47,043 nucleotides of DNA from WQUF01 sp031549885. GTDB taxonomy: Bacteria; Bacillota; Clostridia; Clostridiales; Clostridiaceae. Position numbers and translations under genes: made by a program. Numbering within the stretch: the stretch's first letter is position 1; the number at the start of each line of letters is the position of its first letter. The notes beneath the pieces are model-generated. The model saw only the letters and a list, made by a program, of their open reading frames with translations. It did not search any database and was not told the DNA's origin. This document shows positions 34,069-42,848 of the stretch, one piece after another. The stretch is from positions 1-47,043 of the forward strand of contig JAVBPD010000095.1 in NCBI GenBank assembly GCA_031549885.1, given 5' to 3'.

Positions 34069-35451
34069 ATGGAAATCAAAGAATTAATTAAAAATTACCA
34101 GTTATACAAAGATAAAGAGATTAAAATAAATGGATGGATTAGAACTTTAAGAGATTCAAAAACATTTGGATTTATAGAAATAAATGATGGAAGTTTCTTC
34201 AAAAATGTTCAAGTAGTATTTGAGGAATCTTTAAGCAATTTCAAAGAAATAGCAAAACTGCCAATATGCACATCCATATCAGTTGTTGGATTTGTAACTT
34301 TAACTCCAGAAGCAAAACAACCTTTTGAAATAAAAGCAAAAGAGATATTAATCGAAGGCACATCGGATACAGACTATCCACTTCAAAAGAAAAGGCACTC
34401 TTTTGAATATTTAAGAACAATTGCGCATTTAAGGCCAAGGAGCAACACATTTTCAGCAGTATTTAGAGTAAGATCGCTTGCTGCATATGCAATTCATAAG
34501 TTTTTTAATGAAAGAGGCTTTATCTATCTTCATGCTCCAATAATAACAGGATCTGATGCAGAAGGTGCAGGAGAGATGTTTAAAGTTACAACTTTAGATT
34601 TAAAAGATGTTCCTAAAGATAAAGAAGGACAAATTGATTTTTCAAAAGACTTTTTTGGAAAAGAATCCAATTTAACAGTATCAGGGCAGTTAGCAGGTGA
34701 ATGTTATGCTTTAGCATTTAAAAATATATATACCTTTGGGCCAACATTTAGAGCAGAAAACTCAAACACTGCAAGGCATGCTGCAGAGTTTTGGATGATA
34801 GAGCCTGAAATTGCATTTGCAGATTTAAAAGACAACATTACTTTAGCTGAAGACATGGTAAAATATATAATAAACTATGTACGAGAAAATGCTCCTGAAG
34901 AGATGGAGTTTTTTGGTACAATGATCGATAAAGAATTAACGGCAAGGCTTGACAATGTGGTTAGTTCTGATTTTGGCAGAGTAACTTATACTGAGGCAAT
35001 AGAAATATTAAAAAGTTCAGGTAAAAAATTTGAATATAAAGTAGAATGGGGCATGGACCTTCAAACAGAACATGAAAGATATATAGCTGAGGAAGTATTT
35101 AAGAGGCCTGTTTTTGTAACAGACTATCCAAAAGAAATCAAAGCATTTTATATGAGATTAAATGACGATGGGAAAACTGTAGCAGCTATGGATTTACTTG
35201 TTCCAGGTATTGGAGAATTAATAGGTGGTTCTCAAAGAGAGGAAAGACATGATGTTTTAAAAAATAGACTTAAAGAACTTAACATGAATGAAGAACTTTA
35301 CTGGTGGTATCTAGAGCTTAGGAAATATGGTGGTACAAAACATGCAGGGTATGGTTTAGGATTTGAAAGGATGATCATGTATTTAACTGGTATGCCAAAC
35401 ATTAGAGATGTAATACCGTTTCCAAGAACTACAGGTAACTTAGAATTTTAA
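34069..35451 (+). CDS. asnS: Asparaginyl-tRNA synthetase
   Basis: A 460-residue class IIb synthetase of standard AsnRS length. The OB-fold anticodon-binding domain (about 1-110) has EIKINGWIRTLRDSKTFGFI. The catalytic core shows motif 2 in FGPTFRAENSNTARHAAEFW and motif 3 in GYGLGFERMIMYLTGM. It charges tRNA-Asn with asparagine. GGAGG precedes the ATG, and the T-box upstream matches this specificity. The S66 peptidase starts 9 bp after its stop, making a two-gene T-box operon. Confidence 0.97.
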   Translation: MEIKELIKNYQLYKDKEIKINGWIRTLRDSKTFGFIEINDGSFFKNVQVVFEESLSNFKEIAKLPICTSISVVGFVTLTPEAKQPFEIKAKEILIEGTSDTDYPLQKKRHSFEYLRTIAHLRPRSNTFSAVFRVRSLAAYAIHKFFNERGFIYLHAPIITGSDAEGAGEMFKVTTLDLKDVPKDKEGQIDFSKDFFGKESNLTVSGQLAGECYALAFKNIYTFGPTFRAENSNTARHAAEFWMIEPEIAFADLKDNITLAEDMVKYIINYVRENAPEEMEFFGTMIDKELTARLDNVVSSDFGRVTYTEAIEILKSSGKKFEYKVEWGMDLQTEHERYIAEEVFKRPVFVTDYPKEIKAFYMRLNDDGKTVAAMDLLVPGIGELIGGSQREERHDVLKNRLKELNMNEELYWWYLELRKYGGTKHAGYGLGFERMIMYLTGMPNIRDVIPFPRTTGNLEF

Positions 35452-35460
35452 GGGGAAAAA

Positions 35461-36432
35461 ATGTATAAAGAAAAATTAAAAAAAGGTGATGAAATTAGAG
35501 TAATAGCTCCTGCAAGAAGTTTAAGCATTCTATCTAAAAATCAAGTTAAATATGCTACAAATGTTTTAGAAGAAATGGGATTTAAGATCACATTTGGAAA
35601 ACATGTAAATGAATGTGATGATTTCTTTTCTTCATCAATAGAATCTAGAATTTATGATTTACATGAAGCATTTTGTGATGAAGAAGTTAAGGGGATTTTA
35701 ACAGTAATAGGTGGCTTTAATTCAAATCAACTTTTAAAATATATTGATTATGAAATAATTAAAGAAAATCCAAAAATATTGTGCGGTTACTCTGACATAA
35801 CAGCTCTTTTAAATGCTATATATGCAAAAACTAATTTAACAACTTATTATGGGCCTCATTTTTCAACGTTTAGCATGGAAAAAGGAAATGAATATACAAT
35901 TGATTATTTTAAAAAATGCCTTGTGGAAGAAGATGAATTTAATGTAGTTCCTTCAGATACATGGAGTGATGATGAGTGGTATTTAGATCAAGAGAATAGG
36001 CACATGGTGGATAATGAAGGCTATACTGCGATTAATGAAGGAGAGTGCGAAGGTACTATAATTGGAGGAAATTTATGTACTTTTAATTTACTTCAAGGAA
36101 CAGAATTTTTTCCAAGTTTAAAAGATTCCATATTATTTTTAGAAGATGATTATTTGACAAATTATGTGGATCTAGATAGAAACCTTCAGTCTATAATTCA
36201 TTTGCCAGACTTTAATGAAGTAAAAGGAATAGCAATAGGAAGATTTCAAAACAAATCAGCTATTAATATGGATTTAATGAAGAAAATTATAAATTCTAAA
36301 AAAGAATTAGAAAATATACCAGTTGTATGCAATGTTAATTTTGGTCATGTTTCTCCAATTATAACATTTCCTATTGGAGGGTATGCTAAATTAAAAGTTG
36401 AAAGTGGTAATGTTAATATAAGGATTAAATAG
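35461..36432 (+). CDS. S66 family serine peptidase (LD-carboxypeptidase / MccF-like)
   Basis: A 323-residue S66 peptidase. Catalytic residues are apparent: Ser111 in CGYSDITALL, Glu228 in SILFLEDDYL and His296 in NFGHVSPIITFPIGG. Family members are LD-carboxypeptidases (LdcA, trimming tetrapeptides in wall recycling) and MccF, which cleaves the amide bond of peptide-nucleotide antibiotics such as microcin C and processed aspartyl-adenylates. The segment SDTWSDDEWYLDQENR and GYTAINEGECEGTIIGGNL are closer to MccF-type proteins, which have extra Trp near the site, than to LdcA. Co-transcription with asnS under an Asn T-box fits a role in aminoacyl-adenylate detoxification, though wall recycling cannot be excluded. 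GGGGAAAAA precedes the ATG. Confidence 0.88.
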   Translation: MYKEKLKKGDEIRVIAPARSLSILSKNQVKYATNVLEEMGFKITFGKHVNECDDFFSSSIESRIYDLHEAFCDEEVKGILTVIGGFNSNQLLKYIDYEIIKENPKILCGYSDITALLNAIYAKTNLTTYYGPHFSTFSMEKGNEYTIDYFKKCLVEEDEFNVVPSDTWSDDEWYLDQENRHMVDNEGYTAINEGECEGTIIGGNLCTFNLLQGTEFFPSLKDSILFLEDDYLTNYVDLDRNLQSIIHLPDFNEVKGIAIGRFQNKSAINMDLMKKIINSKKELENIPVVCNVNFGHVSPIITFPIGGYAKLKVESGNVNIRIK

Positions 36433-36440
36433 ATTAAAAT

Positions 36441-36480
36441 AAAACCAGATTTTTTATAATTAAATTAAATCTGGTTTTTT
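36441..36480. terminator. Bidirectional terminator between the S66 peptidase and the membrane protein
   Basis: AAAACCAGATTT (36441-36452) pairs with AAATCTGGTTTTTT (36467-36480). It ends both converging transcripts. Confidence 0.85.
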
Positions 36481-36482
36481 AA

Positions 36483-38630
36483 CTATAAATAATTCACAAT
36501 AAATATTTTGTAGCCGTCTCTATCATATTTTTTTTCAAAATTGATATTTTCATTGTTAAAATCGCTTAATTCTCTGCTTGATAAAATGCATTTAACATTT
36601 AATATTTTCAAACTATTCACATTTAAATCAATTTCAAAGTAGTCAGGGCTTAATAAATTAAATTTATCATTTACTTCATTTCTCAAGTAAATATTTATAT
36701 GAGCATATCTATTGTATACATCAGTGTATTTATTTGATATATCAATTTGCTTCCAGCGATTTAAATCTGGATATATATTTGTTGAGTTTATAGTTTTTGC
36801 TCCTAACATAATTGGAAAGTTAATCATTGGAAAACCTATATTTTCAACAATCCAAATTCCACCAACTTCTTTATTTGTTTTGTATATTGCATTAGCTAAT
36901 GGATTGTCGTATATATTTGAAATTCCTCTTGCAATTGGATTTACCAATGAACCACTCATAAAACTGATTATTAAACAGCCAACTAAAAGTGCTTTACTAT
37001 AAAAAATATTTGATTTAAATTGCAAAATAGAGTAAAAACAAAATACAATAAGCAGAATAATTATTAAACATTGATATATATTTAAATAATCCCAAAATAT
37101 ATTATTCAAATATAATATAATTAAAATTGATAAAGCTAATGATAATAATATTGATATTATTTTGTTTATGCTTTTTTTCATTATAGATAATGCTCTAATA
37201 AGCATAAATAAATTAATAAGGCCTATTATAACAAAAAGCCTTCCAGGTTCACAATTGCTAAGCAAAGAGTACTTTACAAAAAAATATGGAAGCTTTACCA
37301 TGCAAAATAATATGAATATTGAGTTTAAGATAAAAAGGCTAATTAACAAAAAATCCTTTTTTCTATTCCTAAATAAAACTATTAAAGTAATAATAAAATT
37401 AATAGGGAAGAAATCAAAAAATACAGATTCTTCACAATTATTGCTAATTGTTATATCTTTTATAGGGAAAAAAATATTTGCAGCATAATTAAAAAATCTA
37501 GTAAAGTTATTTCCACCTTCAATAAAACGCTTTCCAGGATAAACTGTATTTTTAACTATTTGTATTGTATCCCATGATTTTAAAAATACATAAATTATGC
37601 CAATTACAAATATAGATGCTGATATAGTTATGATTAACAAATCTAAAATGCCATAAGAAGAATTTTTTCTATTTGTAATAAACACCCAAATAGCTAAAAT
37701 TAGCATAAAGTATGCCATTGGTATTTGCCAGGGAGGATATATTGCAAATAAAAAGCTTCCAAGGCATATGGCAATAAAAATACACGAAAGCATTCTTTTT
37801 AAATAATTTTCTGTATTCATATATTTATATAATAATATAATTGCAAGTTGGCCAAATATTATGGTTTCCACAAGGCCATTAATTGCAAACCACCATTGAA
37901 TAACTGGTGCAAATGCAACAAGTAAAGCACCACTTGTTGATAAAATCTTGTTTTTATTTGTTATAATCATCATCATTTCAAATGTGGTTAAAAAAAGACC
38001 AATTAACCTTCCCATCCAAAAGAATGATAAACCTCTAGAGAGCCCTAAAAAAAGATAGCCTAAATGAAAAAATCTAAATATAACAGCTATATCTAAAACT
38101 GGTTGTCCATATAAAATGAAAACATCAGTATATGTGCCTCGTATAGTGTCGCTAAAATAAGGAAATTTATATCCTTCATTATAAAATTGAGAAAAAGCAA
38201 AAGGAGTACTTACGCCAAATTCGTCAGAACGAATAGGTCTAGAAATTCCTAATAAATTTATATTATTCATATTAGGAGAATTAATAAAATTATTATAATA
38301 CCCTATGGATGAACCATGTATTTCAAAATAAACTAAAATAAAAAATATAAAAATGGCTATTAAATATCTATACTTATATATAAAGCTTTGAAATGACTTA
38401 ACCATACAAATTAAAATTATAAAAAATAAAATAGCAGCAATATAAATTATTTGTAAATAGTTATCAAATAAAATTTCATAAAATGAATTTAAATTCATTT
38501 TATCAAGAGGATAATTCTCATGAAGTATATTTAAATAAACTTGCATTAAATATGAACAAATCAAGGAAAATAGCAACACTTTAATGGTCAATATGAATAA
38601 ATAAATATATTTTATTTTCTTTATAATCAT
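36483..38630 (-). CDS. Large polytopic membrane protein, probable GT-C-type glycosyltransferase
   Basis: A 715-residue protein with about thirteen membrane helices. I do not recognise a named family with certainty. After the second or third helix a large outer loop begins with LLGISRPIRSDEFGVSTPFA (residues 127-146); an acidic Asp-Glu pair in the first outer loop is typical of GT-C lipid-linked glycosyltransferases. The C-terminal 150 residues are soluble (after about 555) and rich in beta structure (INSTNIYPDLNRW, YFEIDLNVNSLKIL). YfhO-like and similar large clostridial envelope proteins have this plan. It is 28 bp downstream of a GT2 transferase on the same strand and probably uses its lipid-linked sugar. 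AAGGAGTATAAT precedes the ATG. Confidence 0.7.
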   Translation of the reverse strand: MIIKKIKYIYLFILTIKVLLFSLICSYLMQVYLNILHENYPLDKMNLNSFYEILFDNYLQIIYIAAILFFIILICMVKSFQSFIYKYRYLIAIFIFFILVYFEIHGSSIGYYNNFINSPNMNNINLLGISRPIRSDEFGVSTPFAFSQFYNEGYKFPYFSDTIRGTYTDVFILYGQPVLDIAVIFRFFHLGYLFLGLSRGLSFFWMGRLIGLFLTTFEMMMIITNKNKILSTSGALLVAFAPVIQWWFAINGLVETIIFGQLAIILLYKYMNTENYLKRMLSCIFIAICLGSFLFAIYPPWQIPMAYFMLILAIWVFITNRKNSSYGILDLLIITISASIFVIGIIYVFLKSWDTIQIVKNTVYPGKRFIEGGNNFTRFFNYAANIFFPIKDITISNNCEESVFFDFFPINFIITLIVLFRNRKKDFLLISLFILNSIFILFCMVKLPYFFVKYSLLSNCEPGRLFVIIGLINLFMLIRALSIMKKSINKIISILLSLALSILIILYLNNIFWDYLNIYQCLIIILLIVFCFYSILQFKSNIFYSKALLVGCLIISFMSGSLVNPIARGISNIYDNPLANAIYKTNKEVGGIWIVENIGFPMINFPIMLGAKTINSTNIYPDLNRWKQIDISNKYTDVYNRYAHINIYLRNEVNDKFNLLSPDYFEIDLNVNSLKILNVKCILSSRELSDFNNENINFEKKYDRDGYKIFIVNYL

Positions 38631-38658
38631 ATTATACTCCTTAAATTAAAAACAGCAT

Positions 38659-39618
38659 CTAAAGCTTTTTATTTATTTTTTCGTTTATCTCATCCAAATA
38701 TTCAAATTGATTTAGCTGTATTTCATACTCTTGCTTTTTCATTTTTTGAAGTGTGGATAAAATAAGGCCACATGAAAGGCTTAATAGTGAACAGAGGATG
38801 AAAAATACACTTACTATAAGGGTTGGAAATCTAAGCACAAGGCTAGTTTCAATATAACTTTTAAAAACAGGAATAAATAAAAACATGCCTATTATAAAGA
38901 AAATAAGTGAAATAATTCCAAAAAATGAAAGTGGTTTATAATCTTTAAAAAGGCTTCCTATGGTTTTAAGCACTAAAAAACCATCTCTAAAAGTATTTAA
39001 TTTAGACACACTGCCTAGAGGCCTGTCCCTATAATCCACAGGGATTTCATATATGAGCATATTTTTATCCATAGCATGAATAGTCATTTCAGTTTCTATT
39101 TCAAATCCTTTGGAAATCACAGGAAATGATTTGACGAATTTCTTGTTAAATGCTCTATATCCAGTCATGATATCTTTAATATTTCCACTGAAAATTTTAT
39201 TTATTAAGTATCTAACAAGTTTATTACCAGCGTTATGAAATAAACGTTTATTTTCTGTAAAATAAGTAGAAGTTAATCTATCTCCAATTACCATATCTGC
39301 TTTTTTAGAAAGTATGATATCAACCATTTCTTTAGCACAGGATGCAGGATATGTATCATCTCCGTCAATCATTAAATAACAATCTGCATTTATATCTCTA
39401 AACATGCTTCTGATAACATTTCCTTTCCCCTGTCTGTATTCATTAACAACTATAGCACCTTCATCCTTAGCGATTTCAGCGGTTTTATCTGAGCTGTTAT
39501 TGTTATAAACAAATATTTTTGCATCAGGAAGTTCAAATTTGAAGTCATCAATAACTTTTTTTATTGTTTGCTCTTCATTATAACATGGAACTAAAACTGC
39601 TATTTCATAATCTTTCAT
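38659..39618 (-). CDS. GT2 family glycosyltransferase with C-terminal membrane helices (DPM1/polyprenyl-phosphate type)
   Basis: A 319-residue protein. The GT2 domain (1-225) has VLVPCYNEEQTIKKVIDDF, the nucleotide-sugar DxD element MIDGDDTYPA (Asp85, Asp87) and MTGYRAFNKKFVKSFPVISKGFEIETEM. Two membrane helices follow (about 233-253 and 266-290). It resembles polyprenyl-phosphate sugar synthases, which pass a hexose from UDP- or GDP-sugar to undecaprenyl phosphate for a GT-C transferase outside. The neighbouring 715-residue protein is the likely partner. GAGGGAGG precedes the ATG. A 461 bp gap separates it from the CDP-sugar operon on the other strand. Confidence 0.88.
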   Translation of the reverse strand: MKDYEIAVLVPCYNEEQTIKKVIDDFKFELPDAKIFVYNNNSSDKTAEIAKDEGAIVVNEYRQGKGNVIRSMFRDINADCYLMIDGDDTYPASCAKEMVDIILSKKADMVIGDRLTSTYFTENKRLFHNAGNKLVRYLINKIFSGNIKDIMTGYRAFNKKFVKSFPVISKGFEIETEMTIHAMDKNMLIYEIPVDYRDRPLGSVSKLNTFRDGFLVLKTIGSLFKDYKPLSFFGIISLIFFIIGMFLFIPVFKSYIETSLVLRFPTLIVSVFFILCSLLSLSCGLILSTLQKMKKQEYEIQLNQFEYLDEINEKINKKL

Positions 39619-40079
39619 TTTAATTATCCTCCCTCATTATAATTTGAGAATTATAAAACATGAAAGCATCAATAAGTTTTTGTTTTATTTTAATATTGAT
39701 TAGTTTGTCTTTTTTTATGCTTTTTATTATTAAATTAAAACAAATATGTGGATTTTTTATTAACAAATGATACATTTAATATATTGTTTATTGTAAAAAA
39801 GCCATTTTGATTATTTTAAATGCTGATTGTAATTGATTTTATAGATTGTTATAGAATAAATTTTGACAACAAGAAAACCATCATTTCTAAAAAAAATGCA
39901 TTAATTGGCAATTGAATTGTACTTATATATTAAATCATCTTTTTTAAAAAATTCAATGAATAAATTTATTATTAACACATTATTAATATTTTGTATAATT
40001 TTCACACCTAAGAATATTTAACTTCATTAAATAATATATTTACTTCATATAACATATAAATGGAGGTTATATAATATTT
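39619..40079. other. 461 bp divergent intergenic region before the CDP-sugar operon
   Basis: No gene is visible. It should hold the GT2 promoter (minus) and the rfbF promoter (plus). A fair plus-strand promoter is TTAACA (39972-39977), 16 bases, TATAAT (39994-39999), about 80 bases before the rfbF start. The remaining sequence is A/T-rich without clear structure. Confidence 0.5.
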
Positions 40080-40853
40080 ATGAAAACAGTAATTCTCGCT
40101 GGTGGATATGGAACAAGGATTTCAGAAGAAAGCCATTTAAGACCAAAGCCTATGATTGAAATTGGCAATATGCCTATTTTATGGCATATTTTAAAATCTT
40201 ATTCTTATTATGGATACAATGATTTTATAATTTGTTGTGGTTATAAAGGATATATTATAAAGGAGTATTTTTCTGACTATTTCTTACATTGTTCTGATGT
40301 AACATTTGACTTTGCAGATAATAACAAGATGATAATACATAGCAATGTTGCAGAACCTTGGCGAGTAACTTTAGTTGACACAGGTTTAGATACAATGACT
40401 GGTGGAAGAGTTAAGAAAATTAAAGAATATATAGGTGATGAAACTTTTATGCTGACCTATGGCGATGGTTTATGTGATATTAACTTTAATAAACTAAGAG
40501 CATTTCACACTGTACATGGAAAAATTGCTACAATAACAGCAGTGCAACCTGGGGGAAAGTTTGGAGTTTTAAATATAGAAAATGAATATAAGATTACTAA
40601 ATTTACTGAAAAATCAAAAGAAGATGGAGGGTGGATTAACGGAGGATTTATGGTTTTAAGCCCTAAAATATTTGATTTAATTAAAGGTGATGATACTATA
40701 CTTGAAAAATACCCTTTAGAAGAATGTGCTAAAATGGGGCAGCTTGTTGCATATAAGCATAATGGTTTTTGGCAGTGCATGGACACTATGAGAGATAAAA
40801 TATATCTTGAACAATTAATAATGGAGGATAAAGCTCCATGGAAAAAATGGTAA
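40080..40853 (+). CDS. rfbF: Glucose-1-phosphate cytidylyltransferase
   Basis: A 257-residue enzyme of standard length. The nucleotidyltransferase signature LAGGYGTRISEESHLRPKPM is at 7-26, followed by EIGNMPILWHILKSYSYYGYN, MLTYGDGLCDINF and GGWINGGFMVL. It makes CDP-glucose from CTP and glucose 1-phosphate, the first step of all CDP-3,6-dideoxyhexose pathways (also called DdhA). First gene of a five-gene operon. GGAGG lies 13 bases upstream, slightly long. The last 16 bases overlap the next gene. Confidence 0.96.
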   Translation: MKTVILAGGYGTRISEESHLRPKPMIEIGNMPILWHILKSYSYYGYNDFIICCGYKGYIIKEYFSDYFLHCSDVTFDFADNNKMIIHSNVAEPWRVTLVDTGLDTMTGGRVKKIKEYIGDETFMLTYGDGLCDINFNKLRAFHTVHGKIATITAVQPGGKFGVLNIENEYKITKFTEKSKEDGGWINGGFMVLSPKIFDLIKGDDTILEKYPLEECAKMGQLVAYKHNGFWQCMDTMRDKIYLEQLIMEDKAPWKKW

Positions 40854-41905
40854 CAGATCTTTCGTTTTTTAAAGGGAAAAAGGTATTTATAACAGGCCAT
40901 ACTGGATTTAAAGGGACATGGCTTTGTAAAATATTAAGATATGTTGGAGCTGATGTAATAGGATATTCATTAAATTCTTTATTTGTGCCAAACCTTTATA
41001 ATTTAACAAATATTAATAATGATATAAAGTCAATTGTTGGGGATATTAGAGATTTAGAGTTTTTACAAAAAAATATGAAGGAAACAAAGCCAGAAATTGT
41101 AATTCACATGGCTGCACAACCATTAGTGAGAAATTCATATGAGAACCCAGTATATACTTATGAGACTAATGTTATGGGGACTGTTAATATATTAGAATGT
41201 ATTAGATTAAATGGATGTGTTAGGTCATTTGTTAATGTAACAACAGATAAAGTATATGAGAATAAAGAATTCTTTTGGGGATATAGAGAAAATGAAAATT
41301 TATGTGGGCTTGACCCTTATTCAAACAGCAAATCATGTTCAGAGCTTATAACTCATAGCTACAAGGAATCATTTTTTAAGGGTAAGGGTACAGCAGCTAT
41401 TTCAACAGCTCGTTCAGGAAATGTAATTGGTGGAGGAGATTTTGCTAAGGATAGAATAATTCCAGATTGTGTAAGGGCAGCTATTGAAAAGGATACTATA
41501 ATTGTTCGAAACAAGAATTCAATTAGACCTTATCAACATGTATTAGATTGCTTATCAGGTTATTTATTATTATCCATTAAACAATATGAAGATAAAAATA
41601 AATTCCAGGGAAATTACAATTTTGGTCCTAATGAAGAAAGCTGCAGTACAACAGGGGAATTAGTAGATCTATTTTGCAGATTGTGGGGAAATATTAATTG
41701 GATAAGCAAAAGTGATAATGGACCTCACGAAGCAAAATTTTTAAAATTGGATTGTTCAAAATCAAAATCTGTTTTAAACTGGCATCCTATGTGGAATATT
41801 AGGACAGCCGTAGAAAAGGTAATTGAGTGGACAAAGGTATATTTAAATAATGAAGACATAGATATTTGTATGGATAATCAAATTAAGAATTATTTTAATT
41901 TATAG
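40838..41905 (+). CDS. rfbG: CDP-glucose 4,6-dehydratase
   Basis: A 355-residue SDR enzyme. The Rossmann motif VFITGHTGFKGTWLCKIL lies near the N-terminus. AAQPLVRNSYENPVYTYETN and the catalytic YxxxK in GLDPYSNSKSCSE are clear, as is ARSGNVIGGGDFAKDRIIPD. It turns CDP-glucose into CDP-4-keto-6-deoxyglucose (DdhB). GGAGG 10 bases upstream lies in the rfbF end, and the genes overlap by 16 bases, giving translational coupling. Confidence 0.96.
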   Translation: MEKMVTDLSFFKGKKVFITGHTGFKGTWLCKILRYVGADVIGYSLNSLFVPNLYNLTNINNDIKSIVGDIRDLEFLQKNMKETKPEIVIHMAAQPLVRNSYENPVYTYETNVMGTVNILECIRLNGCVRSFVNVTTDKVYENKEFFWGYRENENLCGLDPYSNSKSCSELITHSYKESFFKGKGTAAISTARSGNVIGGGDFAKDRIIPDCVRAAIEKDTIIVRNKNSIRPYQHVLDCLSGYLLLSIKQYEDKNKFQGNYNFGPNEESCSTTGELVDLFCRLWGNINWISKSDNGPHEAKFLKLDCSKSKSVLNWHPMWNIRTAVEKVIEWTKVYLNNEDIDICMDNQIKNYFNL

Positions 41906-41914
41906 GAGATTTTT

Positions 41915-42820
41915 ATGAATTTAAAACACATAGTTGTAACAGGGGCTACAGGGTTTGTCGGTCGAAATCTAGTAAGTAAGCTTTTAGAGAGTGGATATGA
42001 TGTCACAGCTATTATAAGGCCAAATTCAAAAAATAAGAACAGCTTGCCATTTTCTCGTAATTTAAAAATTATTGAGGAAAGCATGTCAAACTATAAAAAT
42101 TTAGATAAAGCCATTGTCAATTGCCATTGTGTATTCTCACTAGCTTGGAATGGAGTATGGGAAGACCAGAGAAATGATAAAGTTATACAAGAAAAAAATT
42201 ATATGCATTCTCTAGATCTTTTATATGCTTCACAAAGAATGGGATGCAAAGTTTTTTTTAGTGCAGGTTCTCAAGCAGAATATGGAATAGTTTATGGAAA
42301 AATAACTGAATTAACTCCTTGTAATCCCGTTACTTGGTATGGGAAATACAAATTAAAGTTATTTGAAGAAGCAAGTAATATATGTGAACAAATGAACATT
42401 AAATTTATTGAACCTCGTTTTTTTAGCTTATATGGACCAGGTGATTATGAAAAAACTCTTATCAATACAATGATTATTAAGTTAATAAATAATAAAGATT
42501 GTGAACTGACTCAATGCATACAAATGTGGAATTATCTATATATTTATGATGCTATTGATGCATTGATTGGTTTGTTAAATAGTAATTGTGAAAGCGGAGT
42601 TTTTAATATTGCCAGTGAATCTTCATATCCTTTAAGATATTTTATAGAAATCCTTTATGAAGTCACTAAATCCAAGTCTAATTTATATTATGGGAAAATT
42701 GATTATCCTAATTCAGGTATTACAAACATAAATGTAGATGTTATAAAGCTTAAGATGGCTATAAATTGGAAAGAAAAATTTTCTTTTAAAGATGGAGTGA
42801 AAAGTATTATAACTGCTTAA
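41915..42820 (+). CDS. NAD(P)-dependent SDR epimerase/reductase of the CDP-sugar pathway (RfbJ/YerF-like role)
   Basis: A 301-residue extended SDR. Nucleotide-binding motif IVVTGATGFVGRNLVSKLLE lies at the N-terminus, a Ser-containing FSAGSQAEYG and catalytic YxxxK in WYGKYKLKLFEEA follow, then EPRFFSLYGPGD. It resembles abequose/CDP-sugar 4-reductases. Given the downstream acetolactate-synthase-like enzyme, the substrate is likely the branched ketosugar, as for YerF in Yersinia, where the reductase sets the branch stereochemistry. Substrate and stereochemistry cannot be read here; a CDP-abequose, paratose or tyvelose step remains possible. AGGAG precedes the ATG. Confidence 0.8.
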   Translation: MNLKHIVVTGATGFVGRNLVSKLLESGYDVTAIIRPNSKNKNSLPFSRNLKIIEESMSNYKNLDKAIVNCHCVFSLAWNGVWEDQRNDKVIQEKNYMHSLDLLYASQRMGCKVFFSAGSQAEYGIVYGKITELTPCNPVTWYGKYKLKLFEEASNICEQMNIKFIEPRFFSLYGPGDYEKTLINTMIIKLINNKDCELTQCIQMWNYLYIYDAIDALIGLLNSNCESGVFNIASESSYPLRYFIEILYEVTKSKSNLYYGKIDYPNSGITNINVDVIKLKMAINWKEKFSFKDGVKSIITA

Positions 42821-42848
42821 TTTAATTATTTGTTGAAAGAGGTATATA

